Positions 56,645 to 64,000 of a stretch of DNA of 64,000 nucleotides are shown here, piece by piece; position 1 is the stretch's first letter, and each line of letters opens with the position of its first letter. The translations under genes and the position numbers were made by a program. The stretch covers positions 124,001 through 188,000 of the forward strand of contig NZ_RQIT01000006.1 in the NCBI RefSeq assembly GCF_003837805.1. The letters are read 5' to 3'. Source of the DNA: Bradyrhizobium sp. RP6 (GTDB lineage Bacteria > Pseudomonadota > Alphaproteobacteria > Rhizobiales > Xanthobacteraceae). A model generated the notes under the pieces. The model did no database searches. It was not told where the DNA came from and saw only the letters and a list, made by a program, of their open reading frames with translations.

Positions 56645-57502
56645 TCACGCCAGCTGGCCGGCTACCATCCGTCCAATCCGCGCAAACAAAGCCGCGATCT
56701 GCGCCGCATTCGGCGTGCCGCCCTGGGTATAGGCCGCGATCAGGATCGGCGCATCCGGCTTCGGCCAGACGACCGCGATATCGCCCGATGCGTCCTTGCC
56801 GTTATTGCCGGTCTTGTCGCCGATCTTCCAGCCTGCCGGCAGTCCGCCGCGCAGCCGGTTCGCACCGGTCTTGCAATTCACCATCCAGTCGGTGAGCTGG
56901 AGGCGCGATTGCGCCGACAAGGCTTCGCCCAGCACCAGCCGCCGCAGATTGCCCGCCATTGCCGTGGGTGTCGTGGTGTCCCGGGGATCGCCGGGCGGTG
57001 AGCGGTTGAGCTCTGGCTCGTTGTGGTCGAGCCGCGACGTGGTATCACCGAGCGACCGCCAGAATGCGGTCAGCGCGGCGGGCCCGCCGATCCGCGCCAG
57101 CAGCAGATTGGCGCAGGTATTGTCGCTGAGCTCGACGATCGCCTTGCACATCTCGCCGACCGACATCTTGCCGGCCGCGAGATTTTGCCTGGCGACCGGT
57201 GCGTATTCCAGGAGATCGGCCTGACCGTAAGGGATCATGGCCGCGAGTTGCTCCTCACCGCGATCGACCCGCGCCAGCACGCAGGCGGCAAGCGAAGCCT
57301 TGAATGTCGAGCACATGACGAACCGCTCGTCGGCACGCCAGGCGAGTTTTCTGCCAGTCGCGAGATTCTCAGCATGGAGCCCGATGCGCCCGCCACTGTC
57401 GCGCTCATAGGCTTCGAGTTCGGCCGGCGCCTCCGCGGCGAGCGCGGGAGAAGCGGCGATCCAGCACAGGGAGGCGAGCAGGGAGCGGCGATCGACAAGC
57501 AT
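56645..57502 (-). CDS. Class A serine beta-lactamase
   Basis: The protein has 285 residues with a signal peptide (1-22, ALAAEAP). Catalytic motifs: STFK (Ser65, Lys68), SDN (126-128), the omega-loop Glu in NEPELN (Glu162) and KTG (230-232). It hydrolyses beta-lactams in the periplasm. Cys64 precedes the nucleophile as in KPC/NmcA-type carbapenemases, but the partner after KTG is Asn, so that stabilising disulfide is missing. No ampR-type regulator is adjacent. Likely a chromosomal species-specific enzyme. Confidence 0.95.
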   Translation of the reverse strand: MLVDRRSLLASLCWIAASPALAAEAPAELEAYERDSGGRIGLHAENLATGRKLAWRADERFVMCSTFKASLAACVLARVDRGEEQLAAMIPYGQADLLEYAPVARQNLAAGKMSVGEMCKAIVELSDNTCANLLLARIGGPAALTAFWRSLGDTTSRLDHNEPELNRSPPGDPRDTTTPTAMAGNLRRLVLGEALSAQSRLQLTDWMVNCKTGANRLRGGLPAGWKIGDKTGNNGKDASGDIAVVWPKPDAPILIAAYTQGGTPNAAQIAALFARIGRMVAGQLA

Positions 57503-57559
57503 GGGGACCTTTAGCGTGGGTCAGACGGTGTAGGGATGTAGCGGACGCTTTATCCGCAC

Positions 57560-57639
57560 CGTCATTGCGAACGGAGCGAAGCAATCCAGTCGGCCTCCAC
57601 GGCGAGATTCTGGATTGCTTCGCTTCGCTCGCTATGACG
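57560..57639. repeat. Palindromic repeat, CGTCATTGCGA class (copy 3)
   Basis: An 80-base inverted repeat with CGTCATTGCGA / CGCTATGACG ends and AGCAATCCAG / CTGGATTGCT inside. It lies between the starts/ends of two leftward genes (beta-lactamase and NTF2-like). Confidence 0.9.
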
Positions 57640-57688
57640 AATGGAGAACGAGTGCGACAGATTTCGGGCAGCGGAAGATCGGGAGGAC

Positions 57689-58063
57689 TCACTCCCGCAG
57701 GTCGTACCTGTACGATTTCGACACGATTTGCCAGCCGTCGGCGAGCTTCATCGCCACGAGATAGTCGGTGAAATAGCGTGGCGGCAGCTGGCAGCGCACC
57801 TTGATGAAGGCGGTCTTGTCGTCCGAACGGTCGATGGTGACGATGAAATCCTCGCGCGGCTTGCCTTCGGCCTTGGCTGAGGCGCGCTTGCGGACGCGAT
57901 CGAGCCAATCGGGTACGGTCAGAACCTGGAGCTCGCCCTTCTCGACCCAGCGCAGATCGGCGGAGGGATGGAAGATGGCGCCGAGTTTTTCGGCGTCGCC
58001 CTCATAGAGTCCGTCAAAATAGGATTGCACGACAGTTTCGACGCTCGACCGGTCCTGGTTCAT
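57689..58063 (-). CDS. NTF2-like (lumazine-binding-type) small protein
   Basis: The protein has 124 residues from the ATG at 58063 with AAAGGAA upstream. VETVVQSYFDGLYEGDAEKLGAIFHPSADLRWV and FTDYLVAMKLADGWQIVSKSYRYD mark the NTF2/SnoaL superfamily of cone-shaped folds. Relatives are annotated as putative lumazine-binding proteins or enzymes of unknown function. No catalytic residues can be named. Confidence 0.85.
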   Translation of the reverse strand: MNQDRSSVETVVQSYFDGLYEGDAEKLGAIFHPSADLRWVEKGELQVLTVPDWLDRVRKRASAKAEGKPREDFIVTIDRSDDKTAFIKVRCQLPPRYFTDYLVAMKLADGWQIVSKSYRYDLRE

Positions 58064-58155
58064 GGGGCATTCCTTTGCGTGATGGCGGAGGCGAACTTAG
58101 TCGTACACGTCAAAATGCGCTATGGGTCTGTGAGCCGTTGCGCGAAGGCATCGTC

Positions 58156-58584
58156 ATGACCGGATCAGACAATTCGAACGCTCGTATCCTCACCGGCGAA
58201 TGCTGTTGCCGCGCTGTGCGCTATGAGGTGGCGGATGCGTTCTCCTATGCGATGAACTGCCACTGTTCGAACTGCCGTCGCACCACCGGAGCCGCCTTCA
58301 AGCCGTTCGCGGGCATCGCGCAAGACAAGCTCCGCATCGTCCAGGGAGAGGATCAGCGGATGATTTTCGGCGACGACACCACCCATGATGCGCGTTGCGC
58401 CCGCTGCGGCTCGTTGCTCTATTCCCGGGTGCGTGAAGGACAATGGGTCCATGTCGCCATGGGAACCCTGGTCGACGTCCCCACGATTCGGCCGAGCGCC
58501 CATATTTTCGTCGGCTCGAAGGCGCCCTGGCACGAGATTACGGACGATCTGCCGCAATATCGGGAGCACATCGGGGTTGTCTGA
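58156..58584 (+). CDS. GFA-family (glutathione-dependent formaldehyde-activating-like) zinc protein
   Basis: The protein has 142 residues from the ATG at 58156. GECCCRAVRYEV, MNCHCSNCRRTTGAAF and ARCARCGSLLY supply the cysteine pairs that bind two zinc ions in the Mss4-like fold. The family was named for formaldehyde activation, but few members have a shown function. It is divergent from the NTF2-like gene. Confidence 0.9.
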   Translation: MTGSDNSNARILTGECCCRAVRYEVADAFSYAMNCHCSNCRRTTGAAFKPFAGIAQDKLRIVQGEDQRMIFGDDTTHDARCARCGSLLYSRVREGQWVHVAMGTLVDVPTIRPSAHIFVGSKAPWHEITDDLPQYREHIGVV

Positions 58585-58641
58585 GGGAACCGGACCTCGC
58601 GGCCGTCGGCGAACCGCGACCCCGCTGGCGCGACGAATAAA

Positions 58642-59069
58642 GGGGGATTTTCGGCCCGTATCGGCCGGGGCCTGGCCCAGGTCGAGCCGCCCAGCCTCAA
58701 CAGCTGATCGCCTATTAGGTCAAGGCCGGCTTCACGGCGCAGAACGGCGACGGCGCCAACAGCCCGTTCACGGTCGCGCTGTCGAAGCATTTGACGACGC
58801 CGGGCCTCGACGTCCGCCGCGCCTTCGGCTTCGTGCGTGACGACGTGCTCAAATCGACGGGCAACAAGCAGGAGCCGTTCGTCTACGGTTCGCTCGGCGG
58901 CGAGGACGTGCCGCTGGTGCCGGTCAAGGTGGCGGCCGTCGCGCCAGCGGCGAATCTCCAGGCTGATATCCGCCGTGACTATGAGCGCGCGCTCCAGGTC
59001 GGCAACAGGCCGGCGTGGGAAGCGTTCCTCGCCCAGCATCCCGACGGTTTCTATGCGAGCCTCGCCAAG
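58642..59069 (+). pseudogene. Remnant of a caspase-family (peptidase C14-like) protein
   Basis: This stretch holds the C-terminal part of a caspase-family protein, spread over two frames. The first piece reads RGLAQVEPPS (about 58660-58690). The second, shifted by two bases, begins QLIAY, has a TAG at 58716-58718, and continues VKAGFTAQ, DGANSPFTVALSKHLTTP, VRDDVLKSTGNKQEPFVYGSL and YERALQVGNRPAWEAFL. The phrases GRGLARVE, LIAYAT, DGxNSPF and QEPFVYGSLGG are characteristic of rhizobial caspase-like proteins. The upstream catalytic half is missing and the homology ends at FYASLAK. A frame is open from 58791, but it has no ribosome site and lacks the active site. Confidence 0.75.
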
Positions 59070-59146
59070 CCTCTGCGACGCCACTGCCGAGGTGTGTTGC
59101 TGACCGCTGCTTTCTGGGGCCTCCCAACGAAGGCCGGGACGATAGA

Positions 59147-59839
59147 CTATTTCGAGATCGCGCTCGCCGCGATGTTCACCGTCAGCGCCAGCAACGCCGT
59201 GTTGTAGATGAAGGACACGATGCCGTGCGCCGTCGCGGTGCGGCGAATGGCCTTGTCGGTGATGCCGACGTCGGAGACCTGCGCAGTCATGCCGATCACG
59301 AACGAGAAATAGACGAAGTCCCAATAGTCGGCGTGGTCTTCCTTGTCGCCGCTCGGAAACTGAAGGCCACCTGCCGTACCGCTGCGATAGTAATCATGCG
59401 CGTAGTGCAGCGCGAAGGTCGTGTGCACCGCAGCCCATGACAGTACGATGGTGATGATCGCGATCGTCAGCTCCAGGGTGCCGCGATGCGGCGTGCCCAG
59501 CTCGGAGACGATCGCCGCGATGCTGGCGAAGGCACCGGTCGCTGTGACGAGCAGGATCACGAATCGGCCGTCGTCCTGCATCGCGGCGGCGCGACGGATG
59601 TGCTGGTGGTTGTTGCAGAGCATCATCGCATAGACCAGCACGAGATAGACCGCGATGAGCGCGTCCCATCCGAACAGGAGCCGTGTCACCAGCCGATGCG
59701 TGCCCGACACAAGCAGGCAGACGAGGATGCCGACAGCGAGCGCAATGAACGTCCGCGGCCGTGCATAGAGCAGCCGCATCGGCCGCGACATCTGGCGGAA
59801 GCGGACAAGAACTGGATCCTCTTTGCCGCCGGCCGCCAT
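59147..59839 (-). CDS. DUF1345 integral membrane protein
   Basis: The protein has 230 residues with about five or six spans. RLLFGWDALIAVYLVLVYAMM, AVHTTFALHYAHDYY and YFSFVIGMTAQVSDVGIT are DUF1345 landmarks. The function is unknown. It starts nine bases after the ispA stop in the same direction, so the two are probably co-transcribed. An alternative start is the ATG at 59791 (MSRPMRLL). Confidence 0.88.
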   Translation of the reverse strand: MAAGGKEDPVLVRFRQMSRPMRLLYARPRTFIALAVGILVCLLVSGTHRLVTRLLFGWDALIAVYLVLVYAMMLCNNHQHIRRAAAMQDDGRFVILLVTATGAFASIAAIVSELGTPHRGTLELTIAIITIVLSWAAVHTTFALHYAHDYYRSGTAGGLQFPSGDKEDHADYWDFVYFSFVIGMTAQVSDVGITDKAIRRTATAHGIVSFIYNTALLALTVNIAASAISK

Positions 59840-59848
59840 CGGCGCGCG

Positions 59849-60772
59849 CTAGTTTTTCCGCTCGGCGACGAATCGCGCGGCGGCCTGCAGCACGGCGGCG
59901 CGGTCGCCGAAGATCGACACTGCGTTGTCCGCCCGCGCGAGCAAATCGCGCACGCGCTGCTTGGCGCCTTCGATGCCGAGTTGAGTGACGAAGGTGGTCT
60001 TGCCAAGGGCTGCATCGGCGCCGGCCGGCTTGCCGAGCGCGGCCGCGTCGCCTTCGACGTCGAGCAGATCGTCGGCGATCTGGAAGGCCTCGCCGAGCGC
60101 GCGGCCGTAATCGTCGAGCGCCTGATACTCCTTCTGCGAGGCCTGGCCGAGGATCGCGCCGGCAATGCAGCCGTAGCGCAGCAGCGCACCGGTCTTCATC
60201 TGCTGAATGCGGGCGACATCGATCGGCTCGTTGCCGCCGAAACGGCCTTCGCCGGCGAGGTCGAGGATCTGGCCGCCGACCATGCCGCCGATGCCGGCGC
60301 AGCGCGCCAAGGCGCGCGTCAGCAGCAGCCGCACATTGGCGTCGCGATGGATCTCGTCGCGCGTGATGATGTCGAAGGCGAGCGTCAGCAGGCCGTCGCC
60401 GGCGAGGATCGCGGTCGCGTCGTCGGTCTTCTTGTGCAGGGTGGGGCGGCCGCGGCGCAGGTCCGAATTGTCCATCGCCGGTAGGTCGTCATGGATGAGC
60501 GAATAGCAGTGGATGCATTCGAGTGCCGCGCCGGCGAGCAGGGCCGCCTCGCGCAAGACGCCGAACACGGCGGCGCTTTCGACCACCAGGAACGGCCGCA
60601 GACGCTTGCCGCCATTCAGGCTCGAATAGCGCATTGCGTCCATCAGTCGCTTGGGCCGGGCGATCTCGTCGTGCAGGATGTCATCCGACAATAGCCGCCC
60701 AAGCAGGGCCTCGGTATCATCAGCGGTCTTGTCCAGACGTTTGGCGAAATCGGACGGGGACGTACCGGTCAT
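59849..60772 (-). CDS. ispA: Polyprenyl synthetase, farnesyl diphosphate synthase-type
   Basis: The protein has 307 residues from the ATG at 60772 (GGAG nine bases upstream). The first aspartate-rich motif is HDDLPAMD (Asp95, 96, 101), with Tyr90 five residues before it. This aromatic position limits chain length and points to C15 product. NGGKRLRP binds IPP, and the second motif is [23 protein letters not shown] and GGMVGGQ are also typical. It makes farnesyl diphosphate from IPP and DMAPP. Divergent from mtgA. Confidence 0.93.
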   Translation of the reverse strand: MTGTSPSDFAKRLDKTADDTEALLGRLLSDDILHDEIARPKRLMDAMRYSSLNGGKRLRPFLVVESAAVFGVLREAALLAGAALECIHCYSLIHDDLPAMDNSDLRRGRPTLHKKTDDATAILAGDGLLTLAFDIITRDEIHRDANVRLLLTRALARCAGIGGMVGGQILDLAGEGRFGGNEPIDVARIQQMKTGALLRYGCIAGAILGQASQKEYQALDDYGRALGEAFQIADDLLDVEGDAAALGKPAGADAALGKTTFVTQLGIEGAKQRVRDLLARADNAVSIFGDRAAVLQAAARFVAERKN

Positions 60773-60933
60773 CAAGAAGGGCTCCAGAACTAAAATTCGG
60801 CCGGACAATCCTTTATGCGCCAGCGCCAGTCAATCGTTTGGAAGGGCTAAAAAGTGCCGGAAAAGACCCGAATTATCACAGACTTAATGGCTCAGCCGTG
60901 GGCCTCGTTTCATTTTGCGCCGGAAAGGTCGAC

Positions 60934-61608
60934 TTGCGCATCGTCAAAATCCTTCTCCTGGTGCTCGTGGTCGCGGCTCTCGCGCCCTATGTGATCGCGC
61001 CATTTTACCGCACGGGCCATCCGGTTTCGACGTTGATGGCTTGGCGTTCGCTCCGGGGCGCGCCGATGCAGCGGACGTGGATCGATCTGGCTGACATGTC
61101 GCCTTATCTGCCGCGTGCCGTGGCGGCGGCCGAGGATGCCCATTTCTGTAAGCATCACGGCATCGATTGGGGTGCGTTGCGCGAGGCGATCGACGACGCA
61201 CAGGAGGATGGCACGCCGTTCCGAGGCGCCTCCACGATCACCCAGCAGGTGGCGAAAAACCTGTTCCTCTGGCAGGGGCGGGATTTCGTTCGCAAGGCGC
61301 TGGAATTCCCGCTGGCACTCTGGATCGATCTCGTCCTGCCCAAGCCGCGGATCCTGGAGATTTACCTCAACATCGCCGAGTTCGGTCCGCAGGGCCAGTT
61401 TGGCGTCGAGGCGGGCAGCGCCTATGCCTTTGGCAAATCAGCCGCCAGCCTCTCCCCGCGGGAGGCAGCCCTTCTGGCCTCGATCCTGCCGAATCCGGTC
61501 AAACGGAGCGCCAGGACGCCGGGGCCGGGCGTCCGGCGACTGGCGGCAACCTACGTGGCGCGGGGGCAGGCGAGCTCGCTTGCGACCTGCTGGCGCGAAA
61601 ATCGCTGA
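60934..61608 (+). CDS. mtgA: Monofunctional peptidoglycan transglycosylase
   Basis: I chose the TTG at 60934 (GGAAAGG five bases upstream), giving 224 residues; a GTG at 60898 has no ribosome site. One N-terminal span (4-24) anchors a GT51 domain with catalytic Glu67 in [34 protein letters not shown] and [10 protein letters not shown]. It polymerises lipid II into glycan strands at the outer face of the inner membrane. No transpeptidase domain is present. It lies upstream of rpmF as in other rhizobia. Confidence 0.93.
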   Translation: MRIVKILLLVLVVAALAPYVIAPFYRTGHPVSTLMAWRSLRGAPMQRTWIDLADMSPYLPRAVAAAEDAHFCKHHGIDWGALREAIDDAQEDGTPFRGASTITQQVAKNLFLWQGRDFVRKALEFPLALWIDLVLPKPRILEIYLNIAEFGPQGQFGVEAGSAYAFGKSAASLSPREAALLASILPNPVKRSARTPGPGVRRLAATYVARGQASSLATCWRENR

Positions 61609-61776
61609 TTTTGGCCCGTTCCGGGCGTATTTTCCGACCCAAGAGCCTAGCTTTACGGCCAGCCTTCCTCTATAAGCGCGGCCATGATCGGCATTCAGCT
61701 CGCCTCGTATTGCGGGTGCTGAGCCGTCCCTTCGCGGACGATGCCCTGATGACACCAATCCCTAGAGGATATTGAA

Positions 61777-61959
61777 ATGGCCGTTCCGAGAAGAAAAACC
61801 TCGCCGTCGCGTCGTGGCATGCGCCGCTCGGCTGACGCCATCAAGAAGCCGACCTATGTGGAAGACAAGGACTCCGGCGAGCTCCGTCGTCCGCACCATC
61901 TCGACCTCAAGACCGGCATGTACAAGGGCCGTCAGGTCCTGAAGAAGAAAGAGTCCTGA
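61777..61959 (+). CDS. rpmF: 50S ribosomal protein L32
   Basis: The protein has 60 residues, [20 protein letters not shown], highly basic, with [12 protein letters not shown] at the C-terminal half. AGAGGATATTGAA supplies the ribosome site. It lacks the CxxC zinc pair found in some bacterial L32 forms, which is usual for alphaproteobacteria. It is a component of the large ribosomal subunit near the peptidyl-transferase region. Confidence 0.97.
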   Translation: MAVPRRKTSPSRRGMRRSADAIKKPTYVEDKDSGELRRPHHLDLKTGMYKGRQVLKKKES

Positions 61960-62101
61960 AGGCAGGACCTTTCCTCAGGCGGGATAATTGAACCCGCGTG
62001 ATTTCGGCCAACCCATGAGCTAGACGGTGACGGCGGCGGGGCAAATGCTTCGCCGCTGCATTGCTCTGTCCGGATATCTTGATCGAGAAGGCATCTCGCC
62101 G

Positions 62102-62755
62102 ATGGTCGGTTTCCCGCTGCTTCTGATTCCGCTCGCGGTCTACAACATCATCGCCTTCCTGATGCCCAGCGTGTCCTTCTCGGACGTGCTGTTTAATGTG
62201 CCGATGATCACGGGCGAGAGCTGGCCGGTCACGCTCGCCGATCTGCTGCTCGCACTCGGTGTGGTGCTGCTGCTGCTCGAAGTGGTCAAGGGCGCGCGGC
62301 CGGGCTCGAAATTCCTGATGGATCATTTGCTGTCGCTGATCGTCTTCGGGGCGGCCGCAGCCGAATTCGTGATGTGGCCCAAATTCGGCAACTCTACCTA
62401 TTTTCTGCTGGTGCTGCTGGCGATGGCCGACTTCCTTGCCGGCATTGCCCAGCGCACGCGTCGCCGCGTCACCTATGTCGCCGAGACGACGGTGCCGGCG
62501 CCACGCAAGGCCAAGCGCCGGGGTGAAGTGCCGGCGGATGATGCGGAGGCCGCCTCCAGGTTCGAGCCTGTGATTGCGCCGCAGCCGGCGCCGGTGGCGC
62601 CGCCCGCACCCTCAGCGCAATCCGTCGCCGAATCCGTATTGATGGATCATCCTGCGCCAAAACCGATGCAGGGCTCATCCTCCCCGGAAATTTCCTCGCC
62701 CCATCTTCAGCCGGGCAACGGCACGCCGTCGTCCCCTGACGCGCCGCCACGCTGA
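62102..62755 (+). CDS. Membrane protein with Pro-rich tail, function unknown
   Basis: I place the start at the ATG 62102 (MVGFPLLLIPLAVYNII), giving 217 residues; the frame is open upstream to 62027. Four hydrophobic spans (about 3-125) include DLLLALGVVLLLLEVVKGARPGSK. The last 80 residues are hydrophilic and rich in Pro, Ala and Ser. It is conserved beside rpmF in related rhizobia as far as I recall, but no function is known. Confidence 0.82.
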   Translation: MVGFPLLLIPLAVYNIIAFLMPSVSFSDVLFNVPMITGESWPVTLADLLLALGVVLLLLEVVKGARPGSKFLMDHLLSLIVFGAAAAEFVMWPKFGNSTYFLLVLLAMADFLAGIAQRTRRRVTYVAETTVPAPRKAKRRGEVPADDAEAASRFEPVIAPQPAPVAPPAPSAQSVAESVLMDHPAPKPMQGSSSPEISSPHLQPGNGTPSSPDAPPR

Positions 62756-62831
62756 CCGAGCGCGTCGACCTCTTCCGCAAGCGGGGAGCGGCGTAGCGCT
62801 CGTGAAGCAACCAATTGTCCTTTAAGCTGGG

Positions 62832-63092
62832 CTACGCCACCTGTCGCGTCCGGGCGCTGACGCTTCCCAAGGGCCGCTTGCTGCCATAGGCCGTCCGCGC
62901 ATCTTCGGAAGAGACGCGGCGGAGCCGGCTGGTCTGGGACGGATGTTCGGCATTGGCGATGAGCTGGGTGACGAAGCTCGGATCGGGGCGCGGCAGCGGC
63001 GCCTTGTGAACCCACTGCAACGTCGGCATCAGCGGCACCAGGGCCGTGCCCATGCCGTTGTCCGCCGCGTCCGATCGATCGGTACTCAACAT
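62832..63092 (-). CDS. Small hypothetical protein
   Basis: A reading frame of 86 residues starts at the ATG 63092 (MLSTDRSD). It contains WVHKAPLPRPDPSFVTQLIA and SEDARTAYG, a pattern I associate with small Bradyrhizobium/Rhodopseudomonas proteins. There is only a weak ribosome site. No membrane span or signal peptide. Function unknown. Confidence 0.6.
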   Translation of the reverse strand: MLSTDRSDAADNGMGTALVPLMPTLQWVHKAPLPRPDPSFVTQLIANAEHPSQTSRLRRVSSEDARTAYGSKRPLGSVSARTRQVA

Positions 63093-63313
63093 CGCAATCA
63101 CCGTTGATCCGGCGAGATTGTCGCGTTTCGGGACGCAGGCGCCGGTGCGAGTCCTGTACTCGCAAGGCCTATGCCGACCGAGCCGGTTTGGTTCCCCACG
63201 CCCGGGAAACGTGGTTTCCAAATTGTTTATCAACTTTGCCTAGGGTCGGAGACGAATCTGGCTCTATCCTGTGCCGGATCAGGACTTCTCCACTGTCCCA
63301 GAACGAGGCGATC

Positions 63314-64000
63314 TTGACCCCCACACTGCCGCAAGCCTCCGACATCCTGGCTGCGCTCGGCCAAGCCGTGTTCGCCTGGGACATCGCCAGCGATGCCATC
63401 GTCTGGGGTGAGCAGGTCGCCGGCATCTTTCCCGGCATCCCGGCCGAGCGGCTCGCGACCGGCGCCGAATTCGCCAAGCTGATCGAGCCCGCGCAAACGC
63501 TGCGGACCGCAGCCCTGGCGCAAACCTCCGCAGTGCACGGCGCCGACGGTACCCCCTACCGGGTCGAGTACGGCGTGCGCATGAGCGCCTCCGATCCCGT
63601 GATCTGGGTCGAGGAGACCGGTCGCTGGTTCGCGGGCCCCGATGGCCGCCCCACACGCGCGATCGGCTCCGTCCGCATCAACAACGAGCGCCACGCCCGC
63701 GACGAGGAATTGGCCAAGCTGGCCCGGCTCGATCCACTGACCGGCGAGCTCAACCGCTCCCATCTGCTGGCGGCGCTGGCCGAGGCGATCGAGGAGACGA
63801 GCCGCTTCCGCTCGACCGCGGCCTTCATGCTGGTCGGCATCGACCATCTCGCCCGCGTCAACGACGCCTTCGGCTTCGACGTTGCCGACGCCGTGATCCT
63901 CGATGTCGCCAAGCGCATCCGCACCCGCCTGCGCGGCGGCGACGTGCTCGGGCGCTTCTCCGGCAACAAGTTCGGCCTGATCCTGAAGAACTGTACCGTC
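63314..64000 (+). CDS. PAS-like / degenerate GGDEF protein, 3' end outside window
   Basis: An open frame from the TTG at 63314 (GAGG five bases upstream) runs off the right edge; 229 residues are visible. Residues 1-115 form a PAS-like sensor (LAALGQAVFAWDIASDAIVW, GEQVAGIFPGIP). Then LARLDPLTGELNRSHLL begins a GGDEF domain. The GGDEF signature reads SGNKF, so cyclase activity is improbable. In rhizobia such degenerate GGDEF domains are often followed by an active EAL domain, which would lie beyond the edge. Confidence 0.87.
   Translation, partial: MTPTLPQASDILAALGQAVFAWDIASDAIVWGEQVAGIFPGIPAERLATGAEFAKLIEPAQTLRTAALAQTSAVHGADGTPYRVEYGVRMSASDPVIWVEETGRWFAGPDGRPTRAIGSVRINNERHARDEELAKLARLDPLTGELNRSHLLAALAEAIEETSRFRSTAAFMLVGIDHLARVNDAFGFDVADAVILDVAKRIRTRLRGGDVLGRFSGNKFGLILKNCTV

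Noticed and set aside
59087..59207. Continuation of the caspase-like frame to a stop at 59207
   Set aside because: The last 45 residues do not continue the family pattern and overlap the 3' end of the DUF1345 gene, so they are read-through of unrelated sequence.

Overview
The window looks like chromosomal DNA of a high-GC alphaproteobacterium of the Bradyrhizobium / Rhodopseudomonas group (inferred from protein character, not from a search). Supporting signs are a RegB/ActS-RegA/ActR two-component pair, an HWE-family histidine kinase, MmcB, two polyhydroxybutyrate hydrolases, a pcaHG protocatechuate dioxygenase, the ispA-mtgA-rpmF neighbourhood, and many short palindromic intergenic repeats. 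I see no rRNA, tRNA, CRISPR array, insertion sequence, integrase or phage gene. Most of the window is ordinary core and accessory metabolism.

Layout. 1-4.4 kb: 5' part of a sigma-54 activator (cut by the left edge), a GGDEF-EAL protein and an HWE sensor kinase. 4.5-11.3 kb: an oxidative-metabolism group (SDR dehydrogenase, cytochrome P450, luciferase-like flavin monooxygenase, DHA2 exporter) followed by a PHB-depolymerase-type esterase. 11.5-17.7 kb: a glyoxalase II-like hydrolase, two convergent GH13 glucoside/trehalose enzymes, the repair protein MmcB and a TsdA-like dihaem cytochrome c. 18-22 kb: redox regulators ActR and ActS, divergent from an ABC-2 exporter. 22-31 kb: PhaZ depolymerase, YgjP-like metalloprotease, an unrecognised protein, penicillin-binding protein 1A, a DUF1330 protein, an orphan amino-acid-type binding protein, a DUF1304 protein and Ogt. 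31-40.5 kb: GlnD, OsmC, a membrane protein, a soluble triple-PAS chemotaxis receptor and MutS. 40.7-45.4 kb: pcaF, pcaH, pcaG, then a membrane chemotaxis receptor. 45.5-50 kb: an APH-type kinase and a marR-emrA-emrB efflux operon with a clear palindromic operator. 50-54 kb: zur-DMT exporter-ispG, then a TauD-type dioxygenase. 54-64 kb: a cell-wall amidase, Na+/H+ antiporter, class A beta-lactamase, two small proteins, a decayed caspase-family gene, ispA, mtgA, rpmF and the start of a degenerate GGDEF protein cut by the right edge.

How the genes fit together. PcaHG opens the ring of protocatechuate and PcaF performs the last thiolytic step of the beta-ketoadipate pathway. GlnD and the ActSR pair link the region to nitrogen and redox control. 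PhaZ and the esterase mobilise PHB. PBP1A, MtgA, the amidase and the beta-lactamase all concern peptidoglycan. IspG and IspA are both isoprenoid enzymes.

No clearly new defence or mobile system is visible. The observations most worth checking are the caspase-family remnant, the EmrAB operator, the P450/flavin-monooxygenase group, the cysteine-ligated TsdA-like cytochrome, and several families of palindromic repeats placed inside operons or between convergent genes. Many true starts are GTG or TTG; where a Shine-Dalgarno sequence decided the start, the entry says so.
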